Notes under the pieces: generated by a model
Seen by the model: the letters and a program-made list of their open reading frames with translations, nothing else
The model's database searches: none
Told to the model about the DNA's origin: nothing
Program-made: the position numbers and the translations under genes
Shown here: piece after piece, positions 25,501 through 40,300 of the stretch
Numbering within the stretch: position 1 is the stretch's first letter
Layout of the letters: each line of letters begins with the position of its first letter
Assembly (NCBI GenBank): GCA_016806645.1
Contig: JACSYO010000977.1
Coordinates: 436,501 to 500,500, forward strand
Direction of reading: 5' to 3'
DNA length: 64,000 bases
Source: Ophiodon elongatus
Taxonomy: Eukaryota > Chordata > Actinopteri > Perciformes > Hexagrammidae

Positions 25501-28500
25501 AAAGAGTCCTGGTTCAGTCTGTTAGTGTCAGAGTACTTACTGTTCATATCACTTAGTCTGTGAAGAGTAGTTTGGGGTATTCCAGGACCTGTAGGGGGGA
25601 GGGGGGGTGTACTTTAGGTCAGGGAATGCAACTTTATCACACATTTTATCAGAACTCTAACACATTCAACCATAAAGTGATAGTTCACCGGAAAAATCAA
25701 AAGTACATATTTGCCCTCTTCCCCGTAGCGCTATGTATCGATCAACATCGTTTTGCTTTGAGTTCAAAGCGACATTTTCAGCCTTGTTACATTGGAGAGA
25801 AGTCAAACATCTCTACGGCCAATATCTCCAAAACTAGTCATCTCACACCAAAACAATCTTGATCTACAAATGGCACTACAGGTAAGAGGAAATATGTATC
25901 ATTGATTTTGGGGTGAATTGTCCTTTTAAGAGACAAAAAAAAAACAAGCTAAATATGAAGTAGCATATTATAAATAGTTTTGGTAATAGCTGACAATTAA
26001 CTGTAAATGTACATGTCATGATCCATTGAGTTCCATACAGTAGTCACAGACATTTATTTTCAAGATAAATATTCAGTGCGTAGTAGGCTTTGTATTTAAT
26101 TGTTCAGCTGGCATTAATGAATAAATGTGATACACTGACTCAATTTAGCGGGAATGGAAGATTAAGATTGAGAATTCTCAAACTGAACATAATTAAGATA
26201 CAGAGTTTATTCAACAATAATAAACCCTCTGACAATATTTTGGAGCAGTGAATATGTAATATGACAGTGAACCAGGTGCTAAAAAGTGCTGTGAATTCCT
26301 TTCACGCTCAGCTATGATGTCACTGTTTTGGCGTTACCTCTGCAGTTGAGGAGGACATGTTGGTGGTCTGGGCTGAGGACGGTGTCGTAGGAGGTGCACT
26401 TTGATTTGAAGAGCGAGCAGCTGAGGCATTCCTTATGAAATGGATCCAGTGTGGAGACTCTGGTTGAGGAAAAGGTGTGAGGCGTGAGGACAAAAGAAGT
26501 TGATTTCAGAGGATTTACAACCGGCATGTTTTTGGCCTGCAGGCAAAAGACTGAATTAATGTAAAATGTGCCCTAATACATTGTAGTAATTGATACGTCT
26601 TAACATTGTATTTAAACACAATCAATGGGTTTCCACCTCACAGTTTTTATGTGTATATACTTTGTGCTTGAAATTTTTTTTTAAAGTTAAGATGTAATAG
26701 TCCGTGTATCGTTAAAAAAACACAACATGTCAGAGCGCCTTGGTAGCTGAAAAACATCCACTGAAGCCATAGCTTAACTGGAGAAATTTCATATTTCCAT
26801 CAGGTTTTCCACATAATTTTCTACCATTTGAAATTTGGCTTCTGCTGTTTTAGTTCTGTAAACTCCTTAAGCCCTCCTCTTCTTCTGCAATGGTTAAATG
26901 GCAGATTTGAATAAAAAACAGTTTGTCTCAATTAACCAACTTCTCATATTCCCATAACAGTAGTCGATGGAAATGCATATTAATAATAATTTTCTTTTGC
27001 CAATTTGCTGGAAATTTGGTCAACTTGACTATCGAGCTACATGACTCACTTGAATAGACAAAGCCATTAAATGTTGAGAATATAGCCAAGAATACATAAA
27101 TAAAATCCTTCTGTTCTCTCATAAGGTTTCAGCGAGACTGCAATGGGAGCGTACAAACACCAGAGTGGTAACTAACTCTCTCTGCAGGAACGCAAACATG
27201 TGTATTTCCCAAAATGTCAAACTGTTCCTTAAAGCTATGATGGGCAACTTTCAGTTTGTGTTGATTTTGGCGTCCCCCTGTGTCTCCCTTCCCCCCAAAT
27301 CATAGCGATTCAGGTGAATCTCTATGATTTCATCTGATTTTACGCCAAATGCAACTCGCTGCCACCGATGAAAACTATATAGAGAAATAGCCAATCTTCT
27401 CGCTGATGGTCTCGTTAACTTGAGGTCATCCAGAGGCATCAGTATTAAATTGAGACTGTTTCATAACCACTTAAAAGTTCCTCACAGTAACTTTAATGAA
27501 CGATGATGCTCTCCCCACTTCTATAATGAAGACAAATGGACATGGTACCTGTAGAACTGCTGTTGTGTTGAGCCTTCCTCTGTACTTAGGAAATAACTGA
27601 AAAACACATGACCTGTTATTGGAGAGCTCATATTGTCACGTATTGTATGGTGTTAATATTGCATGGCGTCAATAACTCATGCTCACAGTGAGTTTGTGCT
27701 CTCATCATAGGCCAGAATTCTAGAGACCTCCCAGCTTCCTGAGGTCAGGTGGCGGAGGTTGACCTCTTGACCCTCAGACTGAGAAGCACGAGAAAGAGCA
27801 GACAAAGCATGCCAAGATGACCTCACATAACCCACATGGTCCTAAAGGGATGTACCTTGTAGTGAGTATTGCACTGAACAGATCAACAATCAGATGTACC
27901 AGAACTTTCTTCAATTAAATTAAGACAAAACTGAGGTAGCTGTCTTTGGAGCCAACGAGGTACGGATAAAAGTCAGCGCCCTATCGGTAATGTTAATAAA
28001 TACAGACCAAGCCAGAAATATCAGCTTACAGCCACATTAAGATGATTACAAAGTCAGCCTTATATCACCTTAATCTGGTCTTAATAAAAATGTATCTGAC
28101 AGCTGCAACTGATTCAGAGCGCTGCTGCTCGAGTCCTCACTGAGTACAAGAAAGTGGATCACACGAGTCCAGATCTGAGGTCTTTACACCAGCTTCCTGT
28201 CTGTCAAAGATTTGGATGGTTTAGTTCTGATTTTCTGCTACATTAGGAACCATCCAGCCGTCTCAGGTGGTCTGGGACAGGTCTGTCCCCAGAGTCAAAG
28301 CTACAACTGGAGAAGAAGAGTTCCGTTTCTATGCTCCATATGTCTGTAACAAACGCCCAGAAAGCTAACTCTCACTTCTTTTAGATCAAGCTTGTAGACT
28401 GTTCGTTGCCTTTTATTAAATATTTTTTTATACTGCGCTGTAACTTTAATTCTTTAATTTTATACCGGTCTATTCTATTTTCTTTATAATGCGTTTCTTT

Positions 28501-31500
28501 TGCACTTTGGTTTAAGTGTTTTATGTAAAGCGCTTTGAATTGCCTTGTGCCTGAATTGTGTCATTTAAATAAACTTTGCCTTTCAATCTAAAACTCTTGC
28601 TCCACTTATGATCTCCAGAAACTGAATTCATCTGGCACAGAACCCAGTGCCCCCACTGCATCTACTGTACTCTCCTTCATTTATTCAACCGAATGCATTC
28701 TTAATTTTATGGTGTTTCTGGAAATGTAGTTAGAATATAGTTTACAATGATGAGACTTCAAAATGGAATCACATGAGCAGTGTGAATAAGTGGAATGGCC
28801 TTAGGACAGATGAGAGGACTACAAAAATACATCGAAACAAGATATTTCATTCACGCAGTAAAGTCACCTGACTCAATGTGTTAATTTTATTGAAATGTAA
28901 TAGTTTTACCTGGTTCGTGATCATGGTGATATGGTTGAATGTCCCGTGAGCACCGTGTCTTAAGGGCATAGTGATGAAGAACGTTGTGCAATCCTTGGAA
29001 AACACTGGCTCCTCATTCTGGGAAAGCAGACAGCAAACATATAGACACTGACATTAATAGTTAGTAGTAGGTCAAAAACCCTGTAGAACACCAGGCGCTG
29101 AGAACAGGAAGAGAACGGGAGCACACCTGATACAGTTATGTGTATTGACTATTTAAGGTAGGTCTGAGGCTTTTCTCTTGTAAAACACATTTTGGCTAAT
29201 AGATTCAAGTACAAAGAGTTCAAAAAGCCAACAGGTTGTTCTTTAGCATTGGTAGTCTGCAAGAATTACAGAAGTATTTTTCTGCATGCCGTGAATTTTC
29301 CAATGGCATTGAGGGGCCTCTATTTGAGACCGGCCTATATTACAGACAAGCCTTCATTTCTAATGTCTCCTGTTTTACAAGTAAAATGTATCTTATGTAA
29401 CACAACGTCAACCTGTTTTCTTATCTGGTTCATTTTCAAATTGCTGTTGAAGTTGTTAACTCATAAAGTGAACTAAAACTTTATCTATCTTTACCTGTTT
29501 TGATTAATGTAATATTATGTACATTTCAGGGGCTGTAATCAGTACAACACCAGTGTACTGTTACGAGGTTTTTTTATTATTATTATCTTGGTCAAATTGG
29601 AATTCAAATCAAAACATCTGCAAGAAGTGCAGTAGCAGGTACAATAGTGACTTAGTATTTCAGTATTTCAATGTTGTTGTACTGAAATAGACCTGTGAGA
29701 ATAAACATGATACCACATTTACCGTATGAACCATTAGAGTGCAAGTAATTTCATTCCCATTCAATGTTTTTTCACCTGCCCTTTATTAGTAATTTTCATT
29801 GTCAACGTGGCTATTATTTGAAATTCGACTAATATATTTTACCTGCCATCATATGAAAGTTAACAGTGTTTCTTAAACAATGTATGGATTGGGTGATAAC
29901 TCCTGGTCTGATGTGGAATGTGGAAGTGCTTTGAACTTGCATTCTTTCTAATGTCCACCAGGGGGCAAGTCTATAGAAAACTACTCTACTTCTCTCTTGA
30001 TTTATTCCCTCAGTAAACATTGTAAACATGAGTTTATGTTCTCAATCTCTAGTTTCAAGTCTTCTTCAATACAGCATGATGTTCATTTAGTAAATTATGA
30101 TCCATTTAGAGTCAAACAGACCATAAAGCAGGGTATGCTTTAGGGCAGGGCTACTGTGATTGACAGGTTGATGCCAACTTTAACCCTTTCAGTGTGTTTT
30201 TAGGTCATGAAAGTTAATTGTAACATCTCTGTCGCCTATGAATGTCTTATTCAGCGTTGGGTTGTACTTAGCTCCACCCTCTCATGTCACTTTCAAAAAA
30301 ACTTGATGGCGACGAGCAAAAACAATGTTGACTACTTCCACGTCTTACATACACTCTATGGTATTGATAGGCTTACAAATGAAGATGGACTGACACACTC
30401 ACCTGATGATCGAGCCACTTCTCTGATGTCATCACATGTTTCTGAGTTGGGAAGATGAAGTCAGTACATAATGCTTCTATAAATGAATTGTAGAAGACTA
30501 AAGAATTCTCACCAATAACGTTCCCACCTTGGTGCAGTCACTTGTTGTGACATCGCACAGTGAAAGTATTGACATGTTTTGAGCTCGATTCACCCAACGC
30601 ACACTCAGCCTGTCCTGTGTCACCCATTTCACCATGGTGATGTAGTACTCACTAAGGAAAACATACAAATAGTAATGGTAAGCAGTGAGCAAATAATAAA
30701 ACATATAATTTTTTTATTCAAAATGTGTTTAAGTATACCTCCTTTCAAAACTGTCAGGAGGTCTCAGCTCAGTTGTGAGGGAGCTGCCGTCAAGCGAGAC
30801 GACATAGAGTCTGACGGTGGGATTGATCTGTCCCATCTGGAGTGAAAACAGTACAAATGTGTCATTACATTCACAGGCCTAGTCTAATTGGACTTAATAT
30901 CAATGATGCACACTGCGTGCACTCCAGCAACTTGCTTTTCTATTTTTACATGCTACCATACTGAACAGTGCCAGTAGGACTTATGAGAATATGATGAGGA
31001 TGTGAAAGAAGCGGCAAACAAACTGTGTTGCTGTATGCTGCTCAGGCCCTGGGGCGAGACAGTCGTTTTCCTCAGCTTAAACCTCGCTCAAAAATGGAGC
31101 TCATTAGTCGACATGACAAGGGAAATCTAGGATGACAGTATGTATTCCACATTCATGCCCCCTCATCTGTACTGTTTATTATTCCTGTCTTCTCCAAACC
31201 TTCACTTACTGCTCTTTTGGAGGCACAATCGCTTCTTGGAATGGCTCCATTCTGTTCTACTGGTGCCATTAGAAGCACATTACATGACAGGTAAGCATTC
31301 TGATGGATCAAACACATCTGAAACCATACTACATGCTAAATGGCAATACGTCAGTATGTATCCTTTGCTAATACATTACCATTACTACCCTACAGTATAT
31401 AGATGGGCGCTCACATTGTGTTTCTAGATATTAGCATGATTTACCTGTTCAGCAATTGGTAATTAATCATGTGACAGAAAATATTGAGTTAGAGTGATTT

Positions 31501-34247
31501 CATTACAATCCTACTTAATTTACAAGCTGCACTGCGACCATTAAATATCCAAACTCCTACCCAACAAACAATAATGGCTTCTCATCAGCCACCACACAGA
31601 AATAAAAAGAATGTTGAATTAATTCAATAATACATTAGAAAAATGTGTTACATGGTTCAATCTAGGTTCGATCTGTAGACATAAATAAACAACTTTGTGG
31701 TCAAAAGTTTCATTGAAAATTCTGATTAGATATCTATGGGACAAATCAGATTTTGTTTTATCTATGGATGATACTGTTGGTTGAAATATAATAGAGAGAC
31801 CTCAGAATATTTGACCTTCATTTTTTATTAATTGAAGTTTGTATTTTTTATGTTAAGGCCTCAGTTTTGGAATTGCATTTTTACTGTTCAAATGTTATAT
31901 TATATTTACAATAACTACACTGTCATCTTTAATTTGATTTACCTGTGCAATTGTAAATAACAAGCAACTATGAAGTGAATTTGCATGCCCAAATAATAGG
32001 GATGCTTGAGAAAAAAAACCTTTGCTTAATTTGTGTTTATGCAAAAAAAAGAAGAAAAGAAAGAAAGTAGTTGATACATCATTGTTTTTTTCTTCTCTCA
32101 ATTCATTTCTTTTCCACACTTGTGGTGTTACTGCAGTGTTGGCCATAGGCCCTTTTCACAGCAATCATTTTGACATGTCATTGCATAATAACACAGGTGT
32201 AATTGATGAAATAAATTTTGGTCCCAATCAATTTCAGCATGTTCTAACTCCAGACCCATCAAACATGCTGCTGCTTGGTCAGGGGCCCCTTAACGTCAAA
32301 CTATGATGCTCTACATGGCCGTAGTTATGGAGTAAAGGAGGAATATAAGGAGCCATGAAGTGTGCAAAGGGAGGAGGTCAGGGTGGATGGTTGGGCTCTC
32401 ACAGTCACACACAGTCTCTTACAGGAAACCCGTTTGTGACCCGAGGGAAAGCAAAAGTCAACCGTAAGTTATTTTAAGTAGCGTAACGTCACGTTACTAC
32501 TTCACATAGCATACTTAACTATGGAGCAAAAGTACTTGAACACATATTTGCCTTAACCCAACCAAGGAGTTTTGTTGCCTAGGCAACACAAGACAGTCTA
32601 TGCATGTAATGAGTGGAAATTGAACATGTGTAAAACTGACTCATGCAAAACTGACACTAGAGGGGTATGAAGAGCGTCATAGTTTGAAGTGTAGGGCCAC
32701 TGAACAAGCTGCAATTTGACGAGTTCCATTCCAGTGAACCGGCATGCACAATAACAGGACCTTCATCCACCCAAATGGAACAGGGCCATATTTAATATTG
32801 TTAATTACACCTGTGTTTACCCTGCAATGACATGTAAAAATGGTTGCTATGAAAAAGGCCTATATCGGTAAGTCAGTTGTTTGGTTGGTCGGTTGGTGGT
32901 CAGCTGACATCAAAGGTTTGATCGATTGCTGTGAAATCTGGTACAGATATTTATGGCCTCGTGAGAATGAATTACAATAACGTTTCTTCTCTGAAACCTT
33001 TATCTGGTGTCGTCATCAGGTCAACATGTCACTGTCAATATTCTGGTTTACGACCAAATACCTGCAAAATGGAGGACAGTTCCATCAGCCTCAGCTGTAA
33101 TTTGGGTTGAGCGCTAATTAGCACATCTCAACGAAGGTGGTAAACATGGTAGACATGACTTCTTAAATAGCAACATCTAAGCATTTCCATCACCATGCTA
33201 CGATGTTGTTGCATTTAGCGCAAAGCTCTACTTTGTCTAAGTATAACCTCCCCGCACTGCTGGCATGGCTTTAGACCAGACCTGGGTATTATACGGCCCG
33301 CGGGCCAGAACCGGCCCCCGCGATGGTTCAGCTTGGCCACAACAGGTCTAAGACAAACCACAAAATTTGACTCATGAAGCTAAAAAGTCAAATGAAATGA
33401 CCTTCTTCTCTGTCACGGTTGATGCCCGTGAGTGACGTTTGAAGTCATAGCGTCACCTGCTGAGGAATGGAGATGTTCGTGCAACGCAGACGATGGAGGT
33501 TTAATTTGGAGTCACCTGCTACAAATGGATTTACCAGTTCGAGCACATCAGACTTGATTCCTCCCTCTGAGTAAGTTGGCAAAACTACCCATGGATTGTA
33601 ATTTGTATCACAGAGATCTTACCGCTATGGTTCTAAAAGACTGTCGCAGTGACTAATGCACTTTAGAATAACTGTGTCCTTGAAAGCATCTGCGTATTAC
33701 ATGTTTGAATGGGCTGTGTGTATAAAAAATGTATTAGTCAAGTTTGTTTTCCACATTTTTGGGCATTGACAGTCCACAGTGGTTGTGTTTCTCATAAATT
33801 GTCGGGGGGGGGGGGGAATAACACGTGCATGTGTGTATAGGTCAGGAGAGAGTTCAGGGGGTGCACTGGTTTGGAATTTTTTTTTTTATCAAGTTTGTTT
33901 GTATTTTAGTAGTAGATTTACTCATTAGTGCTGAACCCAAATTACAGCGGAGGCTGATGGGAATGTCAGTAGTTTTGCACATAACAGTAATGAGGTATTT
34001 CTTTATGTTCAGACACATGATACTCCTGAAGAATACTCCCTCGGGTACTTTTACTGTGTATTAACGCACTGTTAGCTACCCACACAAATGTATCCCCAAG
34101 TGACTGAAGCAGAAGTATGACTGTCAGACTGCTACACAGCGTCAGTGTTCTCGTAGATGAAAGGAAGCAGAAGGCAATTAAATCTCTGCTTCATTTAATC
34201 CCATGATGTCATAACGCTGACCCAACTCAAGGATTCAAGCAAAAGAC

Positions 34248-34303
<56 letters not shown>

Positions 34304-37300
34304 CAATTTTCACACTGGGTTGGGGAGGTGAACATCAAGTGCGGTGCTTTGTTAATTAGATGCCTTCCTGTCCTAAGCCCCTCCTCCCATCGATGGGCCT
34401 GAACCGACAGATGAGGCTGCCCTTTCCCTCACGGCCCTCATTCCACCCGTTATTCCAGCACCCATCTCCCGTCTGAGAGGCATTTGATGTGCAGAACGTG
34501 CGCATCAAAGGAAGGTGTGTTCGTGTGCCTCGCGAAAGCATATCACATTCCCATCCCTCCCAGTGCCACAGATCCCTGCAGACATCTCTCTTCAAAGGAA
34601 GCGGAGCCACTGTTACATGAATTAAACAAGAAAAGGATTTACTAACCTTTATGGGTAAGCTAAAGCGGTGAGCCTGCAGCTGTACTTTTCATACAGCTGG
34701 TTTCATACAATGGTTATAGTGGATTCAGCTTTTAAGGGGTTGCTGTGCAGTATGAAGCATGGGTGGCCGAACCGTTTTGATTTAAGGCCATATACAGAAA
34801 ATATTGCGCCAAATATTAGTGAGTGTGTAGTTTCCCACATGTTACTCTGTGGGAAGATCAGTATTTATAGAGCAGAAAACTCCATGTGCCACAGAAAATA
34901 CATTTTCTATCAAAATAAGTATGCAACACTACTAAACTAAATACATTTTTGTATCTGCTGCTCTTAAATGAATTTAAATGAATTCAATAAATAAGTTAAT
35001 AACTTTAATACAGTAAAATATTATGATGTACATATGTGCATAAGCAAAGTTAAAACAAAATAGTTTTTCTGTTCACGGCCTCGGTGCCCACTTGAAGATG
35101 ACGATGCAAATGTAAATGTTTGATGTAAATCTGTAAGTCTACCGTTGAGATTAACAAACAAAATGGAAAAATGTTAGTTTTTGTGCTAAGAAGTTAGGAT
35201 GATTTTGCTTAATGAAGTCGAAATCCAGTTTTCAAACTAGGACATGCAATGTGCATAGAGTGTAATTCATGTAGAAATGTGCCATATTCTAATTTAAAAA
35301 CAGGCAGCGGGCCACAGTTGGGCCGAGGGCCGTATTTTGGCCACCAAAGGTATACAGTGAGCTAAAGGATGTTCTAGTGCTGCTCTACTGATACAGTGGA
35401 CTGTTCACTGTAATAATCTGCATCAATCCTGTGCTGACAACAAGTCAATACCCAAAGTCAATGCAGCGATGTTATAACCCACTTGAATTGAGAGGAAATT
35501 TATATTCTGGATGTAAATTAGACTTCTAGTGCTCTCAGCTTTACCTTTGGATAAGGGTACTCCTTCCCCCTGGGGTAGAGAGAGCCTGTGAGCCGGGGCA
35601 GCAGCATGTTGGGAACCAGGGAATCGTTGATGGTGAGGTAGGCCAGTCTGGAGCTGTCAGGTGACCACCAGTGGGCCACCTGCGTGTGCAGCACCTCCTC
35701 TGGAACAGCAGGAGAAGACAAATCAGACCGTCTGAGCCGGGAGAGAGGGGCTCAGTGCTCCTGCTCATTGATCGCAGAGGTTAGTCCACGCTCCTCTTTT
35801 TAATCTCGGGTTATTCTATATGTGGTGGATATGAAATATTAGTCAAAACGTTAACTAACAGCAGAGTTTTTACAGTAGAAAAGAGATGCCTGATGTATAA
35901 TCCTCTGTTTATACCATCAGAAAACACAAACAACTATGTGACTCAAACCAGTCACCCAGAATAAAATGTTGACATTGAACGTTACTGCAAACAATGAATA
36001 TGTTGAATTTTCACAATTCTGACCCAAAAATATGTTTCATAACAACATTTCTACATACGTCTGTTTCTGAAACAAAAACGTTGTTTAGCAACATGTCCAC
36101 ATTAGTGTATCTCAGAGTTATAGTATTTAATCAGCTTGTGGCGCTTTTGCCGTTTCAAAAGTGCATTCTCCGTTACGGATCAGGTTTAGGCAACAACTAC
36201 TTGGTTAGGTTTAGTAAAAGCAATGTGTACTGTCTCTGTCTAGTTTTAAAATAAGCAAGTTACTTTAGGTTTCACACGGGACTCAAAGGCCGGTCTCCTG
36301 GGTGAAAGTCCCGTGTCTGGTACGTCCGTCCGCCTCGACCTCAGACTTCAAAGAAACGTATTTGTGTTATACGTCAAAAACAAATCTGTGAGAAAAAAAC
36401 GTTTCCCTCAAAAGGTAATGACACTGCAGTTTTGTTGTATGGGAAAGTCATGTTCAGGAGACTATTGTGTGACTAGACATACATGACCGCTGCAAAAATA
36501 TTACTTTCCCTGTTTCTTTACTGCCGCCACTAAGGTTATGAGGGTCGTGCAATAAAACGACAAAGTTAAGATTTATCATGATGAATAGATTGTTTATAGG
36601 AATAGTGGTCTCCTGTATCCAAGTCACACCTCATCCATCCAGCCCAATCTTCCCCTGAGGTTTTACAGCAGTATTAACAATGTCAGTGTCAGAACACAGG
36701 CTCCACACAGCTCTGTTCAGTAAATATAAATTACGGTTGTGCTACACGTTTATCAATTGATATACAAAAAGGTGTAGACCTTTGTCCAGTCGACATCATC
36801 AATAAAATGCGTGTGCATAGATAATGAACACAGATGAATATGTATTTAAAATTGACGCCTGATGCTTATCCATGTTTGCCGTCACTACGAGCGACCGCGG
36901 ACGTGTTCGGCTGACAGTCACCAGTTACCCGGCGGCGGCGATGGCTGCGAGCTCTCTAACGTGCTCACTACCTCTGGCCTGTTGTTAGCGCCCATTTTAA
37001 AACTCAATAAAGTCTTGAAAGTCACTTTGTTTAGGTTGCATTCACATTCTCTGCTGGCTGACGCCCTTGCTCAGCTCGACAAGCCGTTGCACTCCGTCGT
37101 ACTACCGTTGCCAAACGACGTGCGTGCAATGACATCATAATCGTTCTGTTCGCTACCTACGGACTCCGGTCCAGAGGGCCAGAGTCCATAGGTAGCGTTA
37201 GAACTCTCCTATCCGTCCTTGGACTTGATCCATGGCGCCAGGCGTTGATGACTCAGGGCTGTGACTCTCTCTTACCCTCATACAGCCAGTCTGTGATGCC

Positions 37301-40300
37301 GTTGAAGATGACCCCCTCCTGTCCAGAAGACGTCAGCCTCCACGAGCTGCTCTGGACGTCCGTTTGGTAGTAAATGTTGTTTTCAAACACATATATCTGT
37401 GGGACAAGTCGACAATTTATATATATATTGAATTTGAAAACACAAACTGTGATAAGCACTACATTATAGTGTATGAAACTTATCCATGTTTACACACAGC
37501 ACATAGTACAAACCCCCCACGCCTTATTGTACATATTGTATGGAAGGAATGCGACGCAGATGGAAGGGCCACCTTTAAAGCTTTTTACTCTTGAAGTTAA
37601 CAGCACAGCACACGAGGACCGAGGAGAAGGAACATCTCGGCCCAACAAAGAGACGACCTGGTGAACTGATCCCACACAGAGGAACACGCTTCTCGATGGG
37701 AACACATTGGCTGAGCGTCTCGTCTCCGGTGATAACAGACGAATAAGCGGGGAGAGCTGCTGAGTAATACAACCTTTCCGTTAGCGGTGCGCCACTCTGC
37801 TGCAGGGCTGCAGGTTCCAACCGAGGGCAGGTAGACACACTGAGGAAACCAGATAAATGTGCTATCAAACGGTTAATTACTTTCCCTGTCTGCGCTGGAG
37901 AAAATAATGGAGTGATTACTCTGTGCATAATGCGGCGGAGGTGTCTGGAGCTCTGGTCGTCCGACCAGATGCCGTCCAGCAGCAGCTCCATCACCCCAAC
38001 TGTTTCCAGGGCTTGTGTTTCCTCTCAAGTCAAAAACTGAATTTTAATAAGCCTTTACCTCAGAGCAGCTAGGATTATATGAATGCAACAAATTATATGT
38101 CACACAGTTTTAAACAAGACATCCTTTTCACCTTTCCGCATGCAGCAAGTTTTTTTCCAATCAGCTTATTATTTTCTCAATCATTGGATTCATTGGCTGG
38201 TCTATAAAATAGCAGAAACTGATGAAAAATCAACATTACACTTACTTATTTAAATAGTTGCTTGTTTGTCCAACAAACAGTCCAAAACACAAAGATATAA
38301 AATACACAGTCATGTAAAATATATAATATTGAGATTTCTGCTTGAAAAATGACTTAATAAAATAATTAACACATAATCAAAACTGTTGCTGATTACTTTT
38401 CTGTCCATAGACTAATTGATGAATCAGCTAATCGTTTCAGCTCCACAGTTGTGCTGAGACTAAACACTCAAGTTTTCAAATTTATAATTGGGCTAGATAT
38501 CCCGAAATGATCCTTCAACCAATAAATGCACAGAAACGCTTCACCTATTAGTTTACGTTTCATATTAGTCGAGCATTTTCCTGGATAATTTGTGCATTTC
38601 CATTTAGACTGGAGCTGTATTCTGCAGGCTTACTGATATCCAGAGGAGGGATTTCATCACTGAGTGACTTCTTGCATGAATATTATACCCATTATACTTG
38701 TTGAGACAAGGAGGATTGTGGGTCAGTATGAACTGTGCTTGCATCTGTTTCATTTGCCCATTGGGTTTCCTTTTTGGAATGAATCAGTCGGTGTTGAGAT
38801 GTATTGAGGTTCTTGTGTTGTTGTTTACGAGCCTGCTTGGGTAATCAAGTGAAAATGTTTCAATAAAAATATCTAATTCCTATGAACTATCTCTGCTCCA
38901 GGATCAAATGGCCGTGTCATCAAGTGAATGAAGGAAGAGTCACCGTAAACTCACCAGCTGCTGGCCGCGGACACCCCACGAGGCGAACTGGAGGACTGAA
39001 TCCGACACCTCCGGAGGATTCAGCTCCCGCACCTCCCTGATGAAGGGACCAAGCAGAGCGTGTGACACACGGAGCTCCACACAGCAGACCAGCACCGGTC
39101 CACCACCGGTCTGAGACCTCATATACAAACATTTTACAGTCTGCCATAGTTCAAACAATGTCGAGGCGACTGATGCTCGTCATCTTAAGTCATTAAAAAC
39201 ATGAACTGAATTTTACACCAACTCAGCTGAGGGATTCATTTTTGTCGACTGTTGATTGATCTTGTGAGAAGACTTTCGTGTAATAAGAGATAATAAAAAG
39301 ACATGTTAACTGTACCTTGTATGTCACTGGTTTACGACGGTGAAATGAAAAGGAAGTCATATTATCATGCAAGCTCTGTGCTGATAAGCTGTAATTATGT
39401 TTGCTCACCTTGTGTACAGGTTGTAGATCAGGTACGAGGCCAAGAAAGAATGCTGGAAGATCTAAAGCCCAACACAAGAAAAACATCTTCAATATTCCAA
39501 TGAGCTGACCTTGGTTCCTCCCCCATTAATGAGAGGAAATACTAAATTCTGACTAATAAAGTAGATTAGTCACCAGAATAGATATTCTCTCAAAGTAATA
39601 CAAAAAAAAACATAAAATGCAAAACATTCTGAGAGCATTTTGTGATCATGTTTTTTGTGATTTTTTGTGGCACACCAGCTTTTCCTCAACCAGCTTTGGG
39701 TTATTTTTACTTCTTTTCCCAGTCTGCCGCTCTGTACTTGTGCAGAATGAGGCTCTCTGTATTTAATTGGACAGTTATAACAATAACACAGCACAGATTT
39801 TGATTTTAGAGGAAGTGAGATAGAAGGGGGAACAATGCTCTGTGCTCAGCTGTGGAAACGACATGAAAGCTATGAGTGAGAGCGCTGCATTTCACACAGT
39901 GATTGGATCTCATTATGGTTGACCTCTGCTCCTTAAATTAAAGTTTTTAAGTTAAAAAACTAAAAACCTGTCATTTCGCCATATAATAATCTCTGTCATG
40001 TCTTTACACCACATATATTGCTCATATTTGTCCGATGATCGGCAGAAATTTGAAAAAATATTCTATCATGTTGACACCTTCACTCCTTTTTTCTTATATA
40101 CTTCACAGCCGAGGGCAATAATAGGACAGTGCTCTGGAACATGTTCAAGAGTAAAACGACAATGAGGCTGAGGCATGGATCCATTTTCCTCTTGTTACTT
40201 TGACAACATTGCCAGTTTCAGTGTGTGTTTGCATTGCGTCTGAGAGATTCTGATAGAGGACTGATGCGGGCAGACGGACACGTGTCTCCATCATCACGTA

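Noticed and set aside
37575..37994. 139-codon minus-strand ORF beside exon E
   Set aside because: Lies in the intron between exons E and D, which join correctly without it; no similarity recognised.
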